Shown here one piece after another: positions 1 through 9,445 of a stretch of 64,000 nt of DNA; the stretch's first letter is position 1; every line of letters starts with the position of its first letter. The stretch covers positions 671,783-735,782 of the forward strand of contig CAVZCC010000006.1 of NCBI GenBank assembly GCA_963773765.1, written 5' to 3'. The notes below the pieces were generated by a model, which was given only the letters and a program-made list of their open reading frames with translations, did no database searches and was not told where the DNA came from. The translations under genes were made by a program, and so were the position numbers. This DNA is from CAVZCC01 sp963773765. Lineage in GTDB: Bacteria; Actinomycetota; Acidimicrobiia; Acidimicrobiales; Microtrichaceae.

Positions 1-545
1 TGCAGACGGGGCGCCTACGCCAGATGCGGGGCGCGACCCTGCGGCCCGTGAGACGTGGCAGATCGAAGATCTCGTCTTCGAGCGGACGGCCCGCCAACTC
101 CGGTCTGTGGGCGACGCTCTCGCTTGGCGCGTTTCTGGATTCGAGTCGCCGCTACATTCACCGCGGTGTCGCAGAATGCACCGCCTGGCCCGATGGCTGG
201 GAAGACTGGGCTCCAGGCCGAACTGGACGCCGTCAATTCCAGGTGGCATCAGCACGATCGATAGCTCTCTCCTTCACGATCTCACTTCGTGTCTGCGAAT
301 TGACAGACCTACGGACTTCTACCCCGGCGGTCACAAGGAGATCGTCGAGATCAAGACGCGCCCTACGAAGAACGCCGCTCAATCCCGTCGCATGAAGGGC
401 AGCAGTGGCCGCCGTCGACCATGGGGCTCAGCTGACCGCGCACCGGTGAGCAGCTCATGCCGAATCGACCCTCGCCGTATAGGACGCACGCTCTCGCAGT
501 TCGCCGACGTCATCGACTGGCGTCCGAGCACGGCACGAAGGGATG

Positions 546-1163
546 AGAGCTTCCGGATGGCCGGGCGCTGATCGGGACGGACGGTGCGCAGCGGCTCTCG
601 CGACTTGAACGCTTCGACGACGCAGCTGACTGGGCCTCCATCCTCACCCGAGAGCGAGCATCGGCCCTCAATCATGCGGGCATTGCGCAAGCCGGACACC
701 ACGCCTCCATGAAGACAGCAGATTGGGCATCACGATCGCCTCTCTCGGTGCCGTACGGCGTCTCCCCATCAGCCCTTCACAAGCGAGCGGCAGTCAGTCG
801 GCGATCGTTGTCGTCGAGACCGTCCTGTCAATCGACGCGGTCGAGTCAGTCGCTGGGGAGAAGGCAGGCCTCGAAGGAAGCCTCGTTCCTGCCTGACGCC
901 GACTGTGGGATCTCACCCACGTCCAGTCGCTCGAGCTCGCCGCAAAGGCGACCGGTCGCTACGTGATCCACGGTGGGTCGATGCGTCAGCTTCTTGCCGA
1001 ACTGGATTGACCTCACGTGCTGGCTCGACGGGTGCATGAGTTGCTCGGCCTGCACCGATCCCTCCATGCCGCCGCCGTACTGCTCGTTCACATCGCGACC
1101 CGAGTGGAGCTCGTGGCGCTGAACACGGCAGATGCGATCAGGACACACGGCGCCGATGCGTGA
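546..1163 (+). pseudogene. Broken coding region of unknown family
   Basis: Plus-strand coding-like sequence is split over several frames. One piece (546-708) contains RLERFDDAADWASILTRERA. A second (about 723-896) contains SAIVVVETVLSIDAVESV. A third (906-1010) contains SLELAAKATGRYVIHGG. A fourth (1011-1163) contains VHELLGLHRSLHAAAVLLVH. Each ends in a stop, and the next begins at once in another frame, as expected of one gene with several indels. I do not recognise the family. The rest of 1-545 holds no ORF I can support on either strand. It may be a decayed cargo gene or one badly affected by sequencing error. Confidence 0.35.
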
Positions 1164-1258
1164 GCTCGACGCGGGACCGGACGGTAGATGCGGCACCGAG
1201 GCAGAATGTGACAACTATCACGGGTGTAGTTACAGGGTGAGAGCGTTCTGACCTAGCA

Positions 1259-1948
1259 CTACTTCGGCCGTCGGTAGAGGACGGCGGTCCAGAGGCGGAA
1301 GCGGATGATGTGGGTCCGGTTGCGCCAGTGGGCGCGGCTGCTCAGCTCGGTCCAGGTGATCGGTACGCCTTCGTCGCGGAGGCTGAAGGGGTCGCGGTAG
1401 CCGAGCTCCCAGAGGGTGCGGACCTCGGCGACGTCGGAGAGGAAGCGGCACACGGAGTTGGATCGCTGATGCCCTCGCAGACCCCGAGCGGTCATGTCGT
1501 CGCCGCACACGTCGCATCGAACGAAGTGGTCTTCGAGCTCGAGCAAGCGTTCCAAGGCGGCGAAGCCGTCGGTGCAGAACGCGGGCTCGATGCTGCGTCC
1601 GTCAGCGATCGCCGCTCGGGCAACCGTCCACCACCGTCGGCCCGTGACCCCGTCGAGCGGGGATCGGACGACGATGCCCTGGACCGCGCTGTCGTGGAGG
1701 CGCATTCCGGGCCTTGGGTTGAGCAGTCGGTCGCCGCTGATTTCCGGCTTGGCCAGGACCGAAGACGGGAGGAGCGTCCGGGCGTCGTCGGCGTCCTCGT
1801 TCGCGAGGAGGACTTCGGTCACCGGGCGCCGGCTCTCGGTCCACGGAATGCCACGGCATCGGCCGGCGTGGGGGACGACCGCCTTCGGGTGGAGCCAGAC
1901 CTCGCATCCGTAGGGGCAGCGGGCGGTGAGGTACTCGCACTTGGTCAC
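1259..1948 (-). CDS. Cys/His-rich protein, probable zinc-binding, unknown function
   Basis: This intact gene encodes 229 aa and starts at a GTG preceded by GGAGGT. The N-terminus has a Cys/His cluster (CEYLTARCPYGCEVWL, then a His and a Cys about 15 residues on). A second cluster, CDVCGDDM followed by RGHQRSNSVCR, lies near residues 155-180. Both look like zinc-finger knuckles. It is the last gene of the relaxase operon and starts only 13 bases after the preceding gene ends. This suggests an accessory role in transfer or a DNA-binding role, but no family is recognised and the function is inferred from context only. Confidence 0.6.
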   Translation of the reverse strand: MTKCEYLTARCPYGCEVWLHPKAVVPHAGRCRGIPWTESRRPVTEVLLANEDADDARTLLPSSVLAKPEISGDRLLNPRPGMRLHDSAVQGIVVRSPLDGVTGRRWWTVARAAIADGRSIEPAFCTDGFAALERLLELEDHFVRCDVCGDDMTARGLRGHQRSNSVCRFLSDVAEVRTLWELGYRDPFSLRDEGVPITWTELSSRAHWRNRTHIIRFRLWTAVLYRRPK

Positions 1949-1961
1949 GGCAGCACCTCCC

Positions 1962-2552
1962 TCACTCGCTGTTGGCGAAGGGCTTGAACCAGTCGTTGGG
2001 ATGGAGGTTGGCGATTCCCAGCTGTTGGTTGACCGGCGAGTCGGGGTCCTCGATGCCATCGAGGGCCGGGTTGTAGAGCATGAGCACGTCGGTGTCTTGG
2101 AGGAGGAGATCCTCGAGCCAGTCGACCTGATCGTCGTCTTCGTGGGCAGGGATCCGTTCGATCCAGTCCGGGTCCACCAGTTCGTCGATGTCGTCGAGCA
2201 TGGAGAGGATGACGTGGACGACCATCTCGTCGGCTGTGCAGGTCGCGATCGACTCGAGCCACGGGAGTCCCTCCGCGACGCGCTTCGCGACGATGGCGAA
2301 GCGCGAGGCGAAGGCCGACTCGAACCGCTCGTCGGCGTGACGCCGAGCGAGAGGCGGGAGCGTGCTGAGGATCTCCTCGCCGAATCCCTGGTGGAAGTCG
2401 TCGTAGATGAGTTCGGCGATGAACCAGACCTTGGCGGCCGACCGAGGGGTCAGTTCCGAGTCGGAGTAGAGCGAAGCGAAGTCGGGAACATCGGAGACGA
2501 GCCGGATCGTGCGGACCGGGCGCCGATCGATCAGTGGTGCTTCGGGGTGCAT
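1962..2552 (-). CDS. Acidic helical protein of unknown function
   Basis: This intact gene encodes 196 aa. ATG was chosen because GAGGAGG precedes it and it begins just after the HTH gene upstream. The protein is rich in Asp and Glu (for example HEDDDQVDWLEDLLLQD), with no signal peptide or membrane segment. Alternating helical stretches suggest a small alpha-helical domain. It lies third in the relaxase operon between the excisionase-like gene and the Cys-rich gene. I do not recognise a family; a plasmid or ICE accessory role is inferred from position. Confidence 0.6.
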   Translation of the reverse strand: MHPEAPLIDRRPVRTIRLVSDVPDFASLYSDSELTPRSAAKVWFIAELIYDDFHQGFGEEILSTLPPLARRHADERFESAFASRFAIVAKRVAEGLPWLESIATCTADEMVVHVILSMLDDIDELVDPDWIERIPAHEDDDQVDWLEDLLLQDTDVLMLYNPALDGIEDPDSPVNQQLGIANLHPNDWFKPFANSE

Positions 2553-2562
2553 CACGGCCTCC

Positions 2563-2805
2563 TCAGGCGACGTCGCGGTCGGTGGAGCCGCGGCTCGTGT
2601 TCGTCGACTCGTGAAGAAGTTGGAGCAGTGCGGATCGGGGCACTCGAAGGGAGCGACCGAGCGCGATGCACGGAAGGCCAGAGCGGCCACCGGTGGCCCG
2701 CCACTCTCGGGTGAGCGCGTAGGCCGCGTTGCGGCTGATGCGGAGGATGGTGGCCGCCTCTTCGACGGTGAGCACCTCGGATTCGCTTGCGTCGGTGGTT
2801 TGCAC
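2563..2805 (-). CDS. Excisionase-like helix-turn-helix DNA-binding protein
   Basis: This 80-residue protein starts at a GTG with AAGGAG upstream. Residues about 12-60 (LTVEEAATILRISRNAAYAL followed by an LPCIALGRSLRVPRSAL wing) match the MerR/excisionase 'HTH_17' fold used by plasmid and phage excisionases and small repressors. It follows the relaxase gene by about 70 bases and overlaps no other gene. Likely roles are transcriptional control of the transfer operon or recombination directionality. No integrase is visible in the window, which favours regulation. Confidence 0.7.
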   Translation of the reverse strand: MQTTDASESEVLTVEEAATILRISRNAAYALTREWRATGGRSGLPCIALGRSLRVPRSALLQLLHESTNTSRGSTDRDVA

Positions 2806-2872
2806 AGTGGCTCCTTGCGTCGTCGAGCGTTTGCTTGACTACGCCCGAGCCGGCGCTGTTTCTCGCGTCGGC

Positions 2873-5800
2873 TCACAAGCTGAGGCCGCGGTCGGGTGTC
2901 CTTGCGTCCGGTTGGCCGTACGCGATCTCCCAGGCGGTCAGCTCGCCGGTGGACCGCTGGAGGCGCTCGGCGACGGCTTCGTCGGCGGGGGCGGGTGGGA
3001 CCTTCGGGAGGGCCTCGCCGTCGAGGGGGTCGACGGCGGCGGTGAGGTAGAGGTGGTTGGCGAGGCGGCCGCGGGTGATGTCGACGTAGGTCTCGGCGCG
3101 GGTGGCGGTGGCATCGACGCGGCTGGTCGACACGTCGCTGCGTCGAGCCCTGGACGGCGTAGCTGGTGAGGGCGTAGGCGTGGTCGATGCCGACCTCGCT
3201 GCGGCCGCCGCGGTTGCGGTGGTGGTCGAAGAAGCTGCGGGGCAGGTCGATGGTGCCGATGCCGTCGAAGTCGACGGTGATCCTGTCGTCGTCCTTCTTG
3301 TCGCCGTGGTGGATGGCGGTCACGGTGCCGAGCGCCCCGTTGCGGACGTAGGCGCGACGGTCACCCTCGGGGTGGAGGTCACGGTTCGGGGCTCGAGCGG
3401 TGACACGGTCGCCGACGGAGAAGTGGCGGTCGTCGCTGGCGATGATCTCGTCGGTGCCGATCTCGCCGTGGATCTGACGGAGCTGGTGGGCGAGGCGGTT
3501 CAGCTGGCGGCGGGTGGTGTTGCGCCGGTCGACCATCGGGTGGTCGTGGCCTTCGTGGTGGGCGTCCCACCAGCGGGCGAGGACGTGCCGGTACATGGCG
3601 AGGTCGTCGTCGACGACGTGGAGGTGCCCGGCCCGCTGGAGGTGATCGAGGGCGTCGTCGATCCGGCCGTCGCGCAGGGCTTCGGCGGCCGCCCGGTCGT
3701 TGGGGTCACGGACCCGATGGGTGGTGACCAGTTCGGGGGTGTCGCGCTCGTGACGCTCGCAGAGCACTCGGAACATGCCGCCCGCAGCGATCGCTCCGTG
3801 CTGGGCCGGGTCGCCGATGAGCCGCAACGTCGCCCCTGCGGAAGCGGCCATCCGCATGAGCTGGTCGAGGTCGCGGTCCGACAGCGTCGAGGCCTCGTCG
3901 ACCACGAGCACCGTCCGGGAGTCGAGGGGGTTGGCGTGGGGGTCGTCGTGGACGAGGTACCAGGCGACCGTTTCGCACTCGATCCCGGTGGCCGCCGCGA
4001 GTGTGCGAGCGGCCTCGCCCTTGACGGCCGTGCCGACCACTCGGTAGCCGACCGCCTGCCACGCCTGAGCGGCGGCGGCGACGCTGGTGGTCTTGCCGGC
4101 GCCGGCCCGTCCGATGGCCGCTTGGAATCGGTGCCCGCTCGTGCACCACGACGAGACCAGTGCGCGCTGTTCCTCGGAGAGGTGCGAGTGCGTCTCGAAC
4201 GCGGCGGAAAGTGCAGCTCGGGGAGACGAGGCTCGCCCCTTGGTGGAGGCCCTTGGCGACGCGGGCCATGATCCGGTCCTGCACGCCGAGCATCTCGACC
4301 GTGGTGAACATCTCGACGTCGTCGCCTCCGAGGTGGAGCACGTGGCGTGATGCCAGGAACTCGTCGGTGAGCTCCTCGAGGCGAGCGGCGCCGCAGAGCA
4401 GCGGCTGGGGTGCGGCTTCGTCGCCGGACGGGGTGGTTGGCGAGTGCGACGAGGGCTTCGGCTCGGCTGAACACCGATCCGCCGTGGCAGATCCCGTCGG
4501 GCCCGGCGAGTGAGGCGAACAGGTCCTCGGCGTCGGGTTCATGGATGGGTACGTCGTGGCCGTGACAGGCCGAGATCGCCGCAGCATCGAAGCCGTGTGA
4601 TTCGGCGCGTCGCCGCCAGTCGTCGACCAGCTCGGCGACGGGGGTGTGCTGCTTGGCGGGGCGGGTCCGCAGCACGATGTGTTCGATCTCGCCGGGGTGG
4701 GCGCCGCGCCCGATGGCTTCCTCCAGCTCACGGAGGGCGTCGTCGATCTCGGTGCGGCGCTTGGAGAACTCGGCGAGCACCGCGTCGTCGATGCCGTCGA
4801 TCTCCCATCCGCCCTTGCGGCCGGGTCGCCATCGAACTCCGAGGCGGGACGAGAGTTGGTGGCGCATCTCGGCAGTGGCCAGGGCGGAGGCGGCGTGGGT
4901 GTGGCGGTAGAGGCCCCGGGAGTCGAGCGCCCGGCGGCGACCCGTCCTCGAGGGTGACGGTGTTGGCGACGACGTTGTGGTGGTGGGGGAACGGATCGAG
5001 CGCCCGGGAGGTGAGGTGCCGGAAGGTCGCCACCATCCAGCCGGCGGCGGGAACGGGCTTGCCGGTGACCCGCGCCGATGGCGGCATGTTGTTCGAGCCA
5101 GCGCATGGCCCAGTCGTTGCCGCTCTGGATCGCGCCGAGCACGGCGGCCGATGTCTCGGGCGTGCCGACGAGGGCGAGGACGCCGAGGGACTTCTCGGTG
5201 GTGAGGGTGAGGTCGAACGCGACCCTGACCGACGGTGGGTGGCGGCGCTCCAGGAACGCGACGAGCTCCCGACGGGTGACGATCCACTGGTTGCTGGGTG
5301 CCACGGTGAGCGACGAGGTACGCGCGGCGCGGGCGCCGCCCGGCAGCGAGGGTCTCCTCGATGTCGTCCCGGTGGTCTTCGTGGTGCTTGGCGATCTTGC
5401 GCATGTACCGCTGCGGTGACGCCGGCCAGACGGGCGGCCTCGCCGATCGGGAACTGGTCATCGGGTGTCCCGGTGGCCGAGAGCGCCTCCGGGCTCGTCC
5501 CGGTCTCCCTGGCGTCGACGCATCGGGACAGCTCTGCTTCGGCGACCCACCGGGTTCCGTCCCGGTCCACGACCGGGACGAGAAACGAGCCCTCTGGCTG
5601 GACCGGGACGCCACCGGGAACCGAACCGGGAACTGAACCGGGAACTCCAGCGGGAACGGGACCGAGCCGGGACAGGGCCATCCCGGTCCCGACATCGAGC
5701 ATCCGGGACACCTCCGCCTTGGTGACGCCGAGCACGGCGGCGGCGTCGGCTTCCCCGTAGAGCAGTTCGCCCTCCGTCCCGGTCGCCGTGTGGTTCCCGG

Positions 5801-6120
5801 CTCCCAGCTTTGGTCGCCGTCCCGGCGGATCCCTGGGCGGTGATGAGCCGTTCACCCGTGCGCGGGTCCCTCCCGGCCAGCACTCGAGCGAAGTCGGACC
5901 GTTCGACCTGCCCAGCCAGGCCGGTGGCTCGGGCCGCCTCGCCGAGCCAGCGCCCTGGCTCCTCCCCGCTGTCGGCGTAGTACCGGGACGGTCCCTCGGG
6001 GCCACCGGGACTCGGTGTCGGTTGCTCCTTGGGGAGTGGCTGGAGATACCGGACGATGGCATCGACGACCTTGGCGATGTCGCGGCTGCCACCGCCGAGC
6101 GGGGTGATCGTGAACTTCAC
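2873..6120 (-). CDS. TrwC/TraA-type (MobF) relaxase with RecD-like helicase; frameshifted
   Basis: This protein would nick oriT and unwind the transferred strand in conjugation. The N-terminal part has YYADSGEEPGRWLGEAARAT, typical of TrwC relaxases, and the metal-binding His cluster in LTSRALDPFPHHHNVVAN. The middle has a helicase Walker A, GRAGAGKTTS (near 4090), then VVDEASTLSD and IGDPAQHG. The C-terminus has SYAVQGST and DITRGRLANHLY, helicase motifs V-VI. Total size, about 1,080 codons, is normal for the family. The reading frame is broken at least six times. The GTG start overlaps the stop of the upstream gene (GTGA). A Val-Pro-Gly-rich insert near 5590-5660 is encoded by the local repeat array. 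Confidence 0.8.
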
Positions 6121-6951
6121 AGCCGGCCCGACCGGGACGGGCTCGCAGGTTTCCCGGAGGGGAACCTGCAAATGTGTGCGCGCCGGATCTGGCCTTCAAT
6201 GCGGCGCGATCGGGCTGGGACCGGGACGCTTCCGGGACGGGTCCCGGGGGTGCGGGGGGTCATCGTCCGAGGGCCTTGCTCGGGGGGAGGGCCTGGTGCC
6301 GTGGGTCGCTCGAAGCGGTCGAGCCGCGCGGTGACCTCGGCGACCTGGGCGCTGTAGTCCTTGACGGCGGCGATCCGGTCGAGGTGGGCATCGAGCAGCC
6401 GCTCGTGCGCCTCCCGGGTCCACTCCGGAAGTCGCCCGAGGCGGTGATCGCGCAGCGGCGCCACCTCGGTGTAGACGGCGATCGATCTGCCCGGCTCGAT
6501 CCACTCGGCGAGGCGGAACTGGGCCAGGCGGTCGAGCGCTCGGTTGAACCGTCCGTGTTGGCCGGTGCCTGGCCCGAGGCCAAGCGTCTGGGCCAGAGCA
6601 TCGGCCGGCAGCAACGGCCGGCTCCTGTTGGGTCCACAGCACGGGCATCCGGCGGAGGATCGCGACCGAGCTGGGCCCGACGACGGCTCCCCAGCACTGC
6701 TCGACGTACGGGTGGGCCAGGTCGAAACCGAGGCGACGGACTTGGGCATCGGGATGAGGGCGAGCGTGTAGCTCGAGGTTGGTCTCCATACCGGACTACG
6801 CCTCGGAGCGGCCCAGATCACCGCGGTGGATCCCACGAGAACGCCAACCGGGACGTGACCGGGAACTCGACCGGGACGAATGGAGCCGACCGGGACAGGA
6901 ATTCTTCCGATTTCTCGAAACCGGGAACCCAAACGGGAACTCCACCGGGAA
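5466..6951. repeat. Dispersed ACCGGGAC / ACCGGGAAC repeat family
   Basis: Copies of ACCGGG(A)AC or its complement GTCCCGGT recur through about 1.5 kb. Plus-orientation copies include those at 5572, 5602, 5613, 5625, 5637, 5982, 6004, 6131, 6220, 6847, 6858, 6870, 6889 and 6920. Reverse copies include 5467, 5497, 5559 and 5776. Near-copies (TCCGGGAC, GCCGGGAC, AACGGGAAC) fall between. They occur in different reading frames of the relaxase gene, in its upstream neighbour, and tightly clustered in the non-coding gap before 7000. This distribution points to DNA-level function, such as iterons, oriT-associated sites or regulatory sites. Confidence 0.75.
6117..6789 (-). CDS. Relaxase-operon protein, paralog of the protein at 39421-39903; frameshifted
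   Basis: First gene of the relaxase operon, about 223 codons, with one frameshift near 6600. The core reads FDLAHPYVEQCWGAVVGPSS, later RFNRALDRLAQFRLAEWIE, then a C-terminal helical region with a Pro/Arg-rich tail. The core aligns by eye with the intact 160-residue protein at 39421-39903 (FELTHPYVELVYAHSLGPTA, RKALDRLVHQRVARWVDD). The stop overlaps the relaxase GTG start, implying translational coupling. The pattern suggests a winged-helix DNA-binding domain, perhaps for replication or relaxation control, but this is inference. Confidence 0.6.
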
Positions 6952-6999
6952 TGGCCGCGCGGAACCTCGGAGTGTCCACACGACACGAGGAGGTCCCCG

Positions 7000-7689
7000 A
7001 TGGAACGAATCCTGCAAGTACTCGACGCCGAATGGAAGGAGCTGGCCACATCGCCCGAAGGCCGGCGAGCTCTGATCCGCTGGACGAACGATCACGACGT
7101 GCTCGTCGGCCTGCACGACCTGAACGACGTCGTCGCCTGCCGGTACGAGGAGATCGCCTACGACGTTCTCCTGATCCTCGCGAGGCGGTCGCCCACCGAT
7201 GAGATCGCGGCCCGCACGCTGTTCCAGATGCTGCTGCCCGGCCTCGTCAGCCTCGTCGGCACCGTCGGCCAAGGTGACTACGACGCTCAGGACGAGATCG
7301 TCGCCCTCGCCTGGGAGCGCATCCGCACCTACCCGACCACCCGCAACGGCTCCGTCGCCGCCAACGTCGTGCTCGACGTCCGCAAGCGATACCTGAAGGT
7401 CCGGCATGGTGACGAGACGACCCCGCTGTCATCGGTGGACGAGCCGCTCGACGACCCGGCCAACTCCCCGGAGGAGCAGGTCCTCGGACTGCTCCTGATC
7501 GAGGAGATCGCGGCCGCGCAGCGCGACGGTCTCATGACCCCCGCCGTGCTCTCGACGATCATGCGGACTCGACTCATCGGTGAACGGCTGGCCGAGGTCG
7601 CCGCCGATCAGCGCGTGGAGACGCACGTGCTCTGTCAGCGCCGGTGGCGAGCGGAACGCCGCCTTCGTTCCCTCCCGCTCGCCGGCTGA
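7000..7689 (+). CDS. Sigma-factor-like regulatory protein
   Basis: This intact gene encodes 229 aa. ATG was chosen because GAGGAGG lies just upstream. Residues about 70-125 (MLLPGLVSLVGTVGQGDYDA, then EIVALAWERIRTYP) resemble sigma-70 region 2. The C-terminal part, ending RRWRAERRLRSLPLAG, could be a region 4-like helix-turn-helix. Proteins of this kind occur on actinobacterial mobile elements. It heads the plus-strand Tad cluster, and its upstream gap carries seven ACCGGGAC-type repeats. The gap from 7690 to 7934 holds no gene. Control of the pilus genes is a reasonable inference. Confidence 0.55.
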   Translation: MERILQVLDAEWKELATSPEGRRALIRWTNDHDVLVGLHDLNDVVACRYEEIAYDVLLILARRSPTDEIAARTLFQMLLPGLVSLVGTVGQGDYDAQDEIVALAWERIRTYPTTRNGSVAANVVLDVRKRYLKVRHGDETTPLSSVDEPLDDPANSPEEQVLGLLLIEEIAAAQRDGLMTPAVLSTIMRTRLIGERLAEVAADQRVETHVLCQRRWRAERRLRSLPLAG

Positions 7690-7934
7690 CCGCGATGAGC
7701 GCAATCGTTGTTCCAGCACAACCAGTGGACTTGGTCGTTGGTAGCTGTCTAGCCTTTCCCTCGAGCACCGCATGGTCGTGGCTCCGGTCTTGCCCGCCTG
7801 ACCGTTACGAGGCGGACCACCCATCACGACTGAACGCACCGCGGTTTCCCTCTACCGCCGCTGCGATCACGAGGCTCATTGCTGGGTGTTCGGCCGTCGT
7901 GGGGCACGGATCTTCTCTCCCGAGGAGGCCGCCC

Positions 7935-8618
7935 GTGTCTTGGACCGGACTGCCACAACCCACACCGCGTGCCAGATCCCCACTGGTCGCCGCCGCGATT
8001 GCCGCCGCCCTCGTCCTCTGCCTGGGGTCGTCGTGCGGAAGCGACGACGAGACCATCGGTGGCACCACGACAACGGAGCGCTCGACAACGTCGGTGCGAG
8101 GCACCTCGAGCTCGGGGGCGACGACCTCGCCCACGACGAGCACCGACTCGTCAACCTCGGTGCCGACGACGGACCCAGCCGCAGACCCGGCGCACCAGGA
8201 GATCATCGACGCCTACGTCGCCTACTGGGATGCTCGCTTCGCTGCGAACTCCGGCATCCCGAACCCCCAGGATCCTGCGCTCGCTCGCTACGCGACTGGG
8301 CGCCAGCTCGAGGCGGTGATCGCCGAGACGCAGGAGAACCTCGACGCTGGGCGAGCGCTGCAACCGTCGCCCGACCCGGTGAACTTCCGGCGGGTGACCG
8401 TCGTTTCCGTCGACGGCGACTCGGCGGTCGTCCAGGAGTGCTTCGTCGATGACGGACAGGTGATCGAGTCGGCGACCGGTCGAGTGCTCAACGACACGGT
8501 CGCCACGCACAGCGTGCAGGCCGACCTGCTCCGAGTCGACGGTCAATGGCGGGTCTCCGCCGCAACGCTCATCCAACGATGGGAGGGGGTGGCCGGATGC
8601 GCACTCGCTACTTCTTGA
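7935..8618 (+). CDS. Lipoprotein with NTF2-like C-terminal domain
   Basis: The GTG start follows GAGGAGG. The first 40 residues form a lipoprotein signal: a hydrophobic run (LVAAAIAAALVLCLGSSC) ending in a lipobox Cys. A long Ser/Thr-rich linker follows. The C-terminal about 140 residues (EIIDAYVAYWDARFAANSG onward, ending LRVDGQWRVSAATLIQRWEG) look like an NTF2/SnoaL-like fold. The protein is expected to be anchored outside the membrane. It overlaps the next gene by 22 bases and belongs to the Tad cluster, so it may be an accessory or assembly factor. Confidence 0.65.
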   Translation: MSWTGLPQPTPRARSPLVAAAIAAALVLCLGSSCGSDDETIGGTTTTERSTTSVRGTSSSGATTSPTTSTDSSTSVPTTDPAADPAHQEIIDAYVAYWDARFAANSGIPNPQDPALARYATGRQLEAVIAETQENLDAGRALQPSPDPVNFRRVTVVSVDGDSAVVQECFVDDGQVIESATGRVLNDTVATHSVQADLLRVDGQWRVSAATLIQRWEGVAGCALATS

Positions 8619-9436
8619 TCGCACCGCTCGTCGGTCTCGCACTGTTCCTGGCCGCGACGCCGGCCACAGCCGAAGGTCGCCCACCCGAGGACGACGCCTA
8701 CATCGACCAGGACGACAACCCCACCGTCGAGGTCGGCGACAGCGACGACGGCGAAACCGGGGACGACGGATCCACCGGCACCGGGGACCCATGCGTCTGG
8801 CAAGTCGTCATCGCCGACGACTTCGCCTCGCACGTCTACGACACGGACGGGACGATCCAGTACTCCGAGACCGGCCGCTGGCTCCAGAAGGTCTGCCCCG
8901 GCGTCGGAGCGGTCCAGGTCGACGGACGGTTCCTCATCCCCGAGGGCGGCGTCGTCGACGTCGAGGCTCTGGCCCTCCAGGCACGTGCGTCGATCGGCAT
9001 CTCCGGTCCGGTGATCCGCACGAGCCCCGAGGCCGGCAACCGCCTCTATGTCCGAGTCCCGACGTGGCTGTGGGTCGACGGCGGCTGGTGGCACGGCTAC
9101 TCAGCGACGGCGTCCGCCGGGCGGGTCACCGCGACGGTCTCGGCGCAACCGGTCGCCGCGTCGTGGACCTTCGGCGACGGTGGATCGGTCACGTGCAGCG
9201 GTCCCGGTGTGCCGTGGCGGGCGGGCCTCCCGGAGGATGCCACCGACTGCTCGCACACCTTCACCACCTCGTCCGCTGGTCAGCCCGAGGGCACGTTCGC
9301 TCTCTCGACCACGGTGACGCTCGAGGTGTCCTGGACCTCGAACATCGGGTCCGGCGGCACGCTCGAACCCATCAGCCGAACGGCCAGCCAGGCGGTCGAG
9401 GTCGGCGAGATCCAGGCCATCGGAACCGGCGGCTGA
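8597..9436 (+). CDS. Secreted protein with PKD-like region
   Basis: This intact gene encodes 279 aa. A Sec signal peptide is clear (LIAPLVGLALFLAATPATA), followed by an Asp/Gly-rich linker. The C-terminal half contains WTFGDGGSVTCSGPG and a following CSHTF, the hallmark FGDG of PKD-type Ig-like domains. There is no membrane anchor at the C-terminus. The start lies inside the lipoprotein gene behind GGGAGGGGG. Exported PKD-like proteins are commonly neighbours of Tad-like clusters in actinobacteria; a surface or pilus accessory role is inferred. Confidence 0.65.
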   Translation: MRTRYFLIAPLVGLALFLAATPATAEGRPPEDDAYIDQDDNPTVEVGDSDDGETGDDGSTGTGDPCVWQVVIADDFASHVYDTDGTIQYSETGRWLQKVCPGVGAVQVDGRFLIPEGGVVDVEALALQARASIGISGPVIRTSPEAGNRLYVRVPTWLWVDGGWWHGYSATASAGRVTATVSAQPVAASWTFGDGGSVTCSGPGVPWRAGLPEDATDCSHTFTTSSAGQPEGTFALSTTVTLEVSWTSNIGSGGTLEPISRTASQAVEVGEIQAIGTGG

Positions 9437-9445
9437 GGAGGCAGC

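Noticed and set aside
120..165. TGGATTCGAGTCGCC resembling a tRNA T-arm
   Set aside because: The T-stem does not pair and no acceptor, D or anticodon arm fits upstream; it is not a tRNA or a clear attachment site.
15..702. Opposite-strand and overlapping ORFs at the left edge
   Set aside because: Arg/Ser/Pro-rich compositions typical of shadow frames in high-GC DNA, with no motif or ribosome binding site.
1205..1245. Imperfect inverted repeat TGTGACAACTA / TAGTTACA
   Set aside because: Pairing has a 3-base gap and it lies past the end of the minus-strand operon; could be a weak terminator but cannot be separated from chance.
3379..3570. Pro/Arg-rich minus-strand ORF
   Set aside because: It is a shadow frame within the relaxase-helicase gene.
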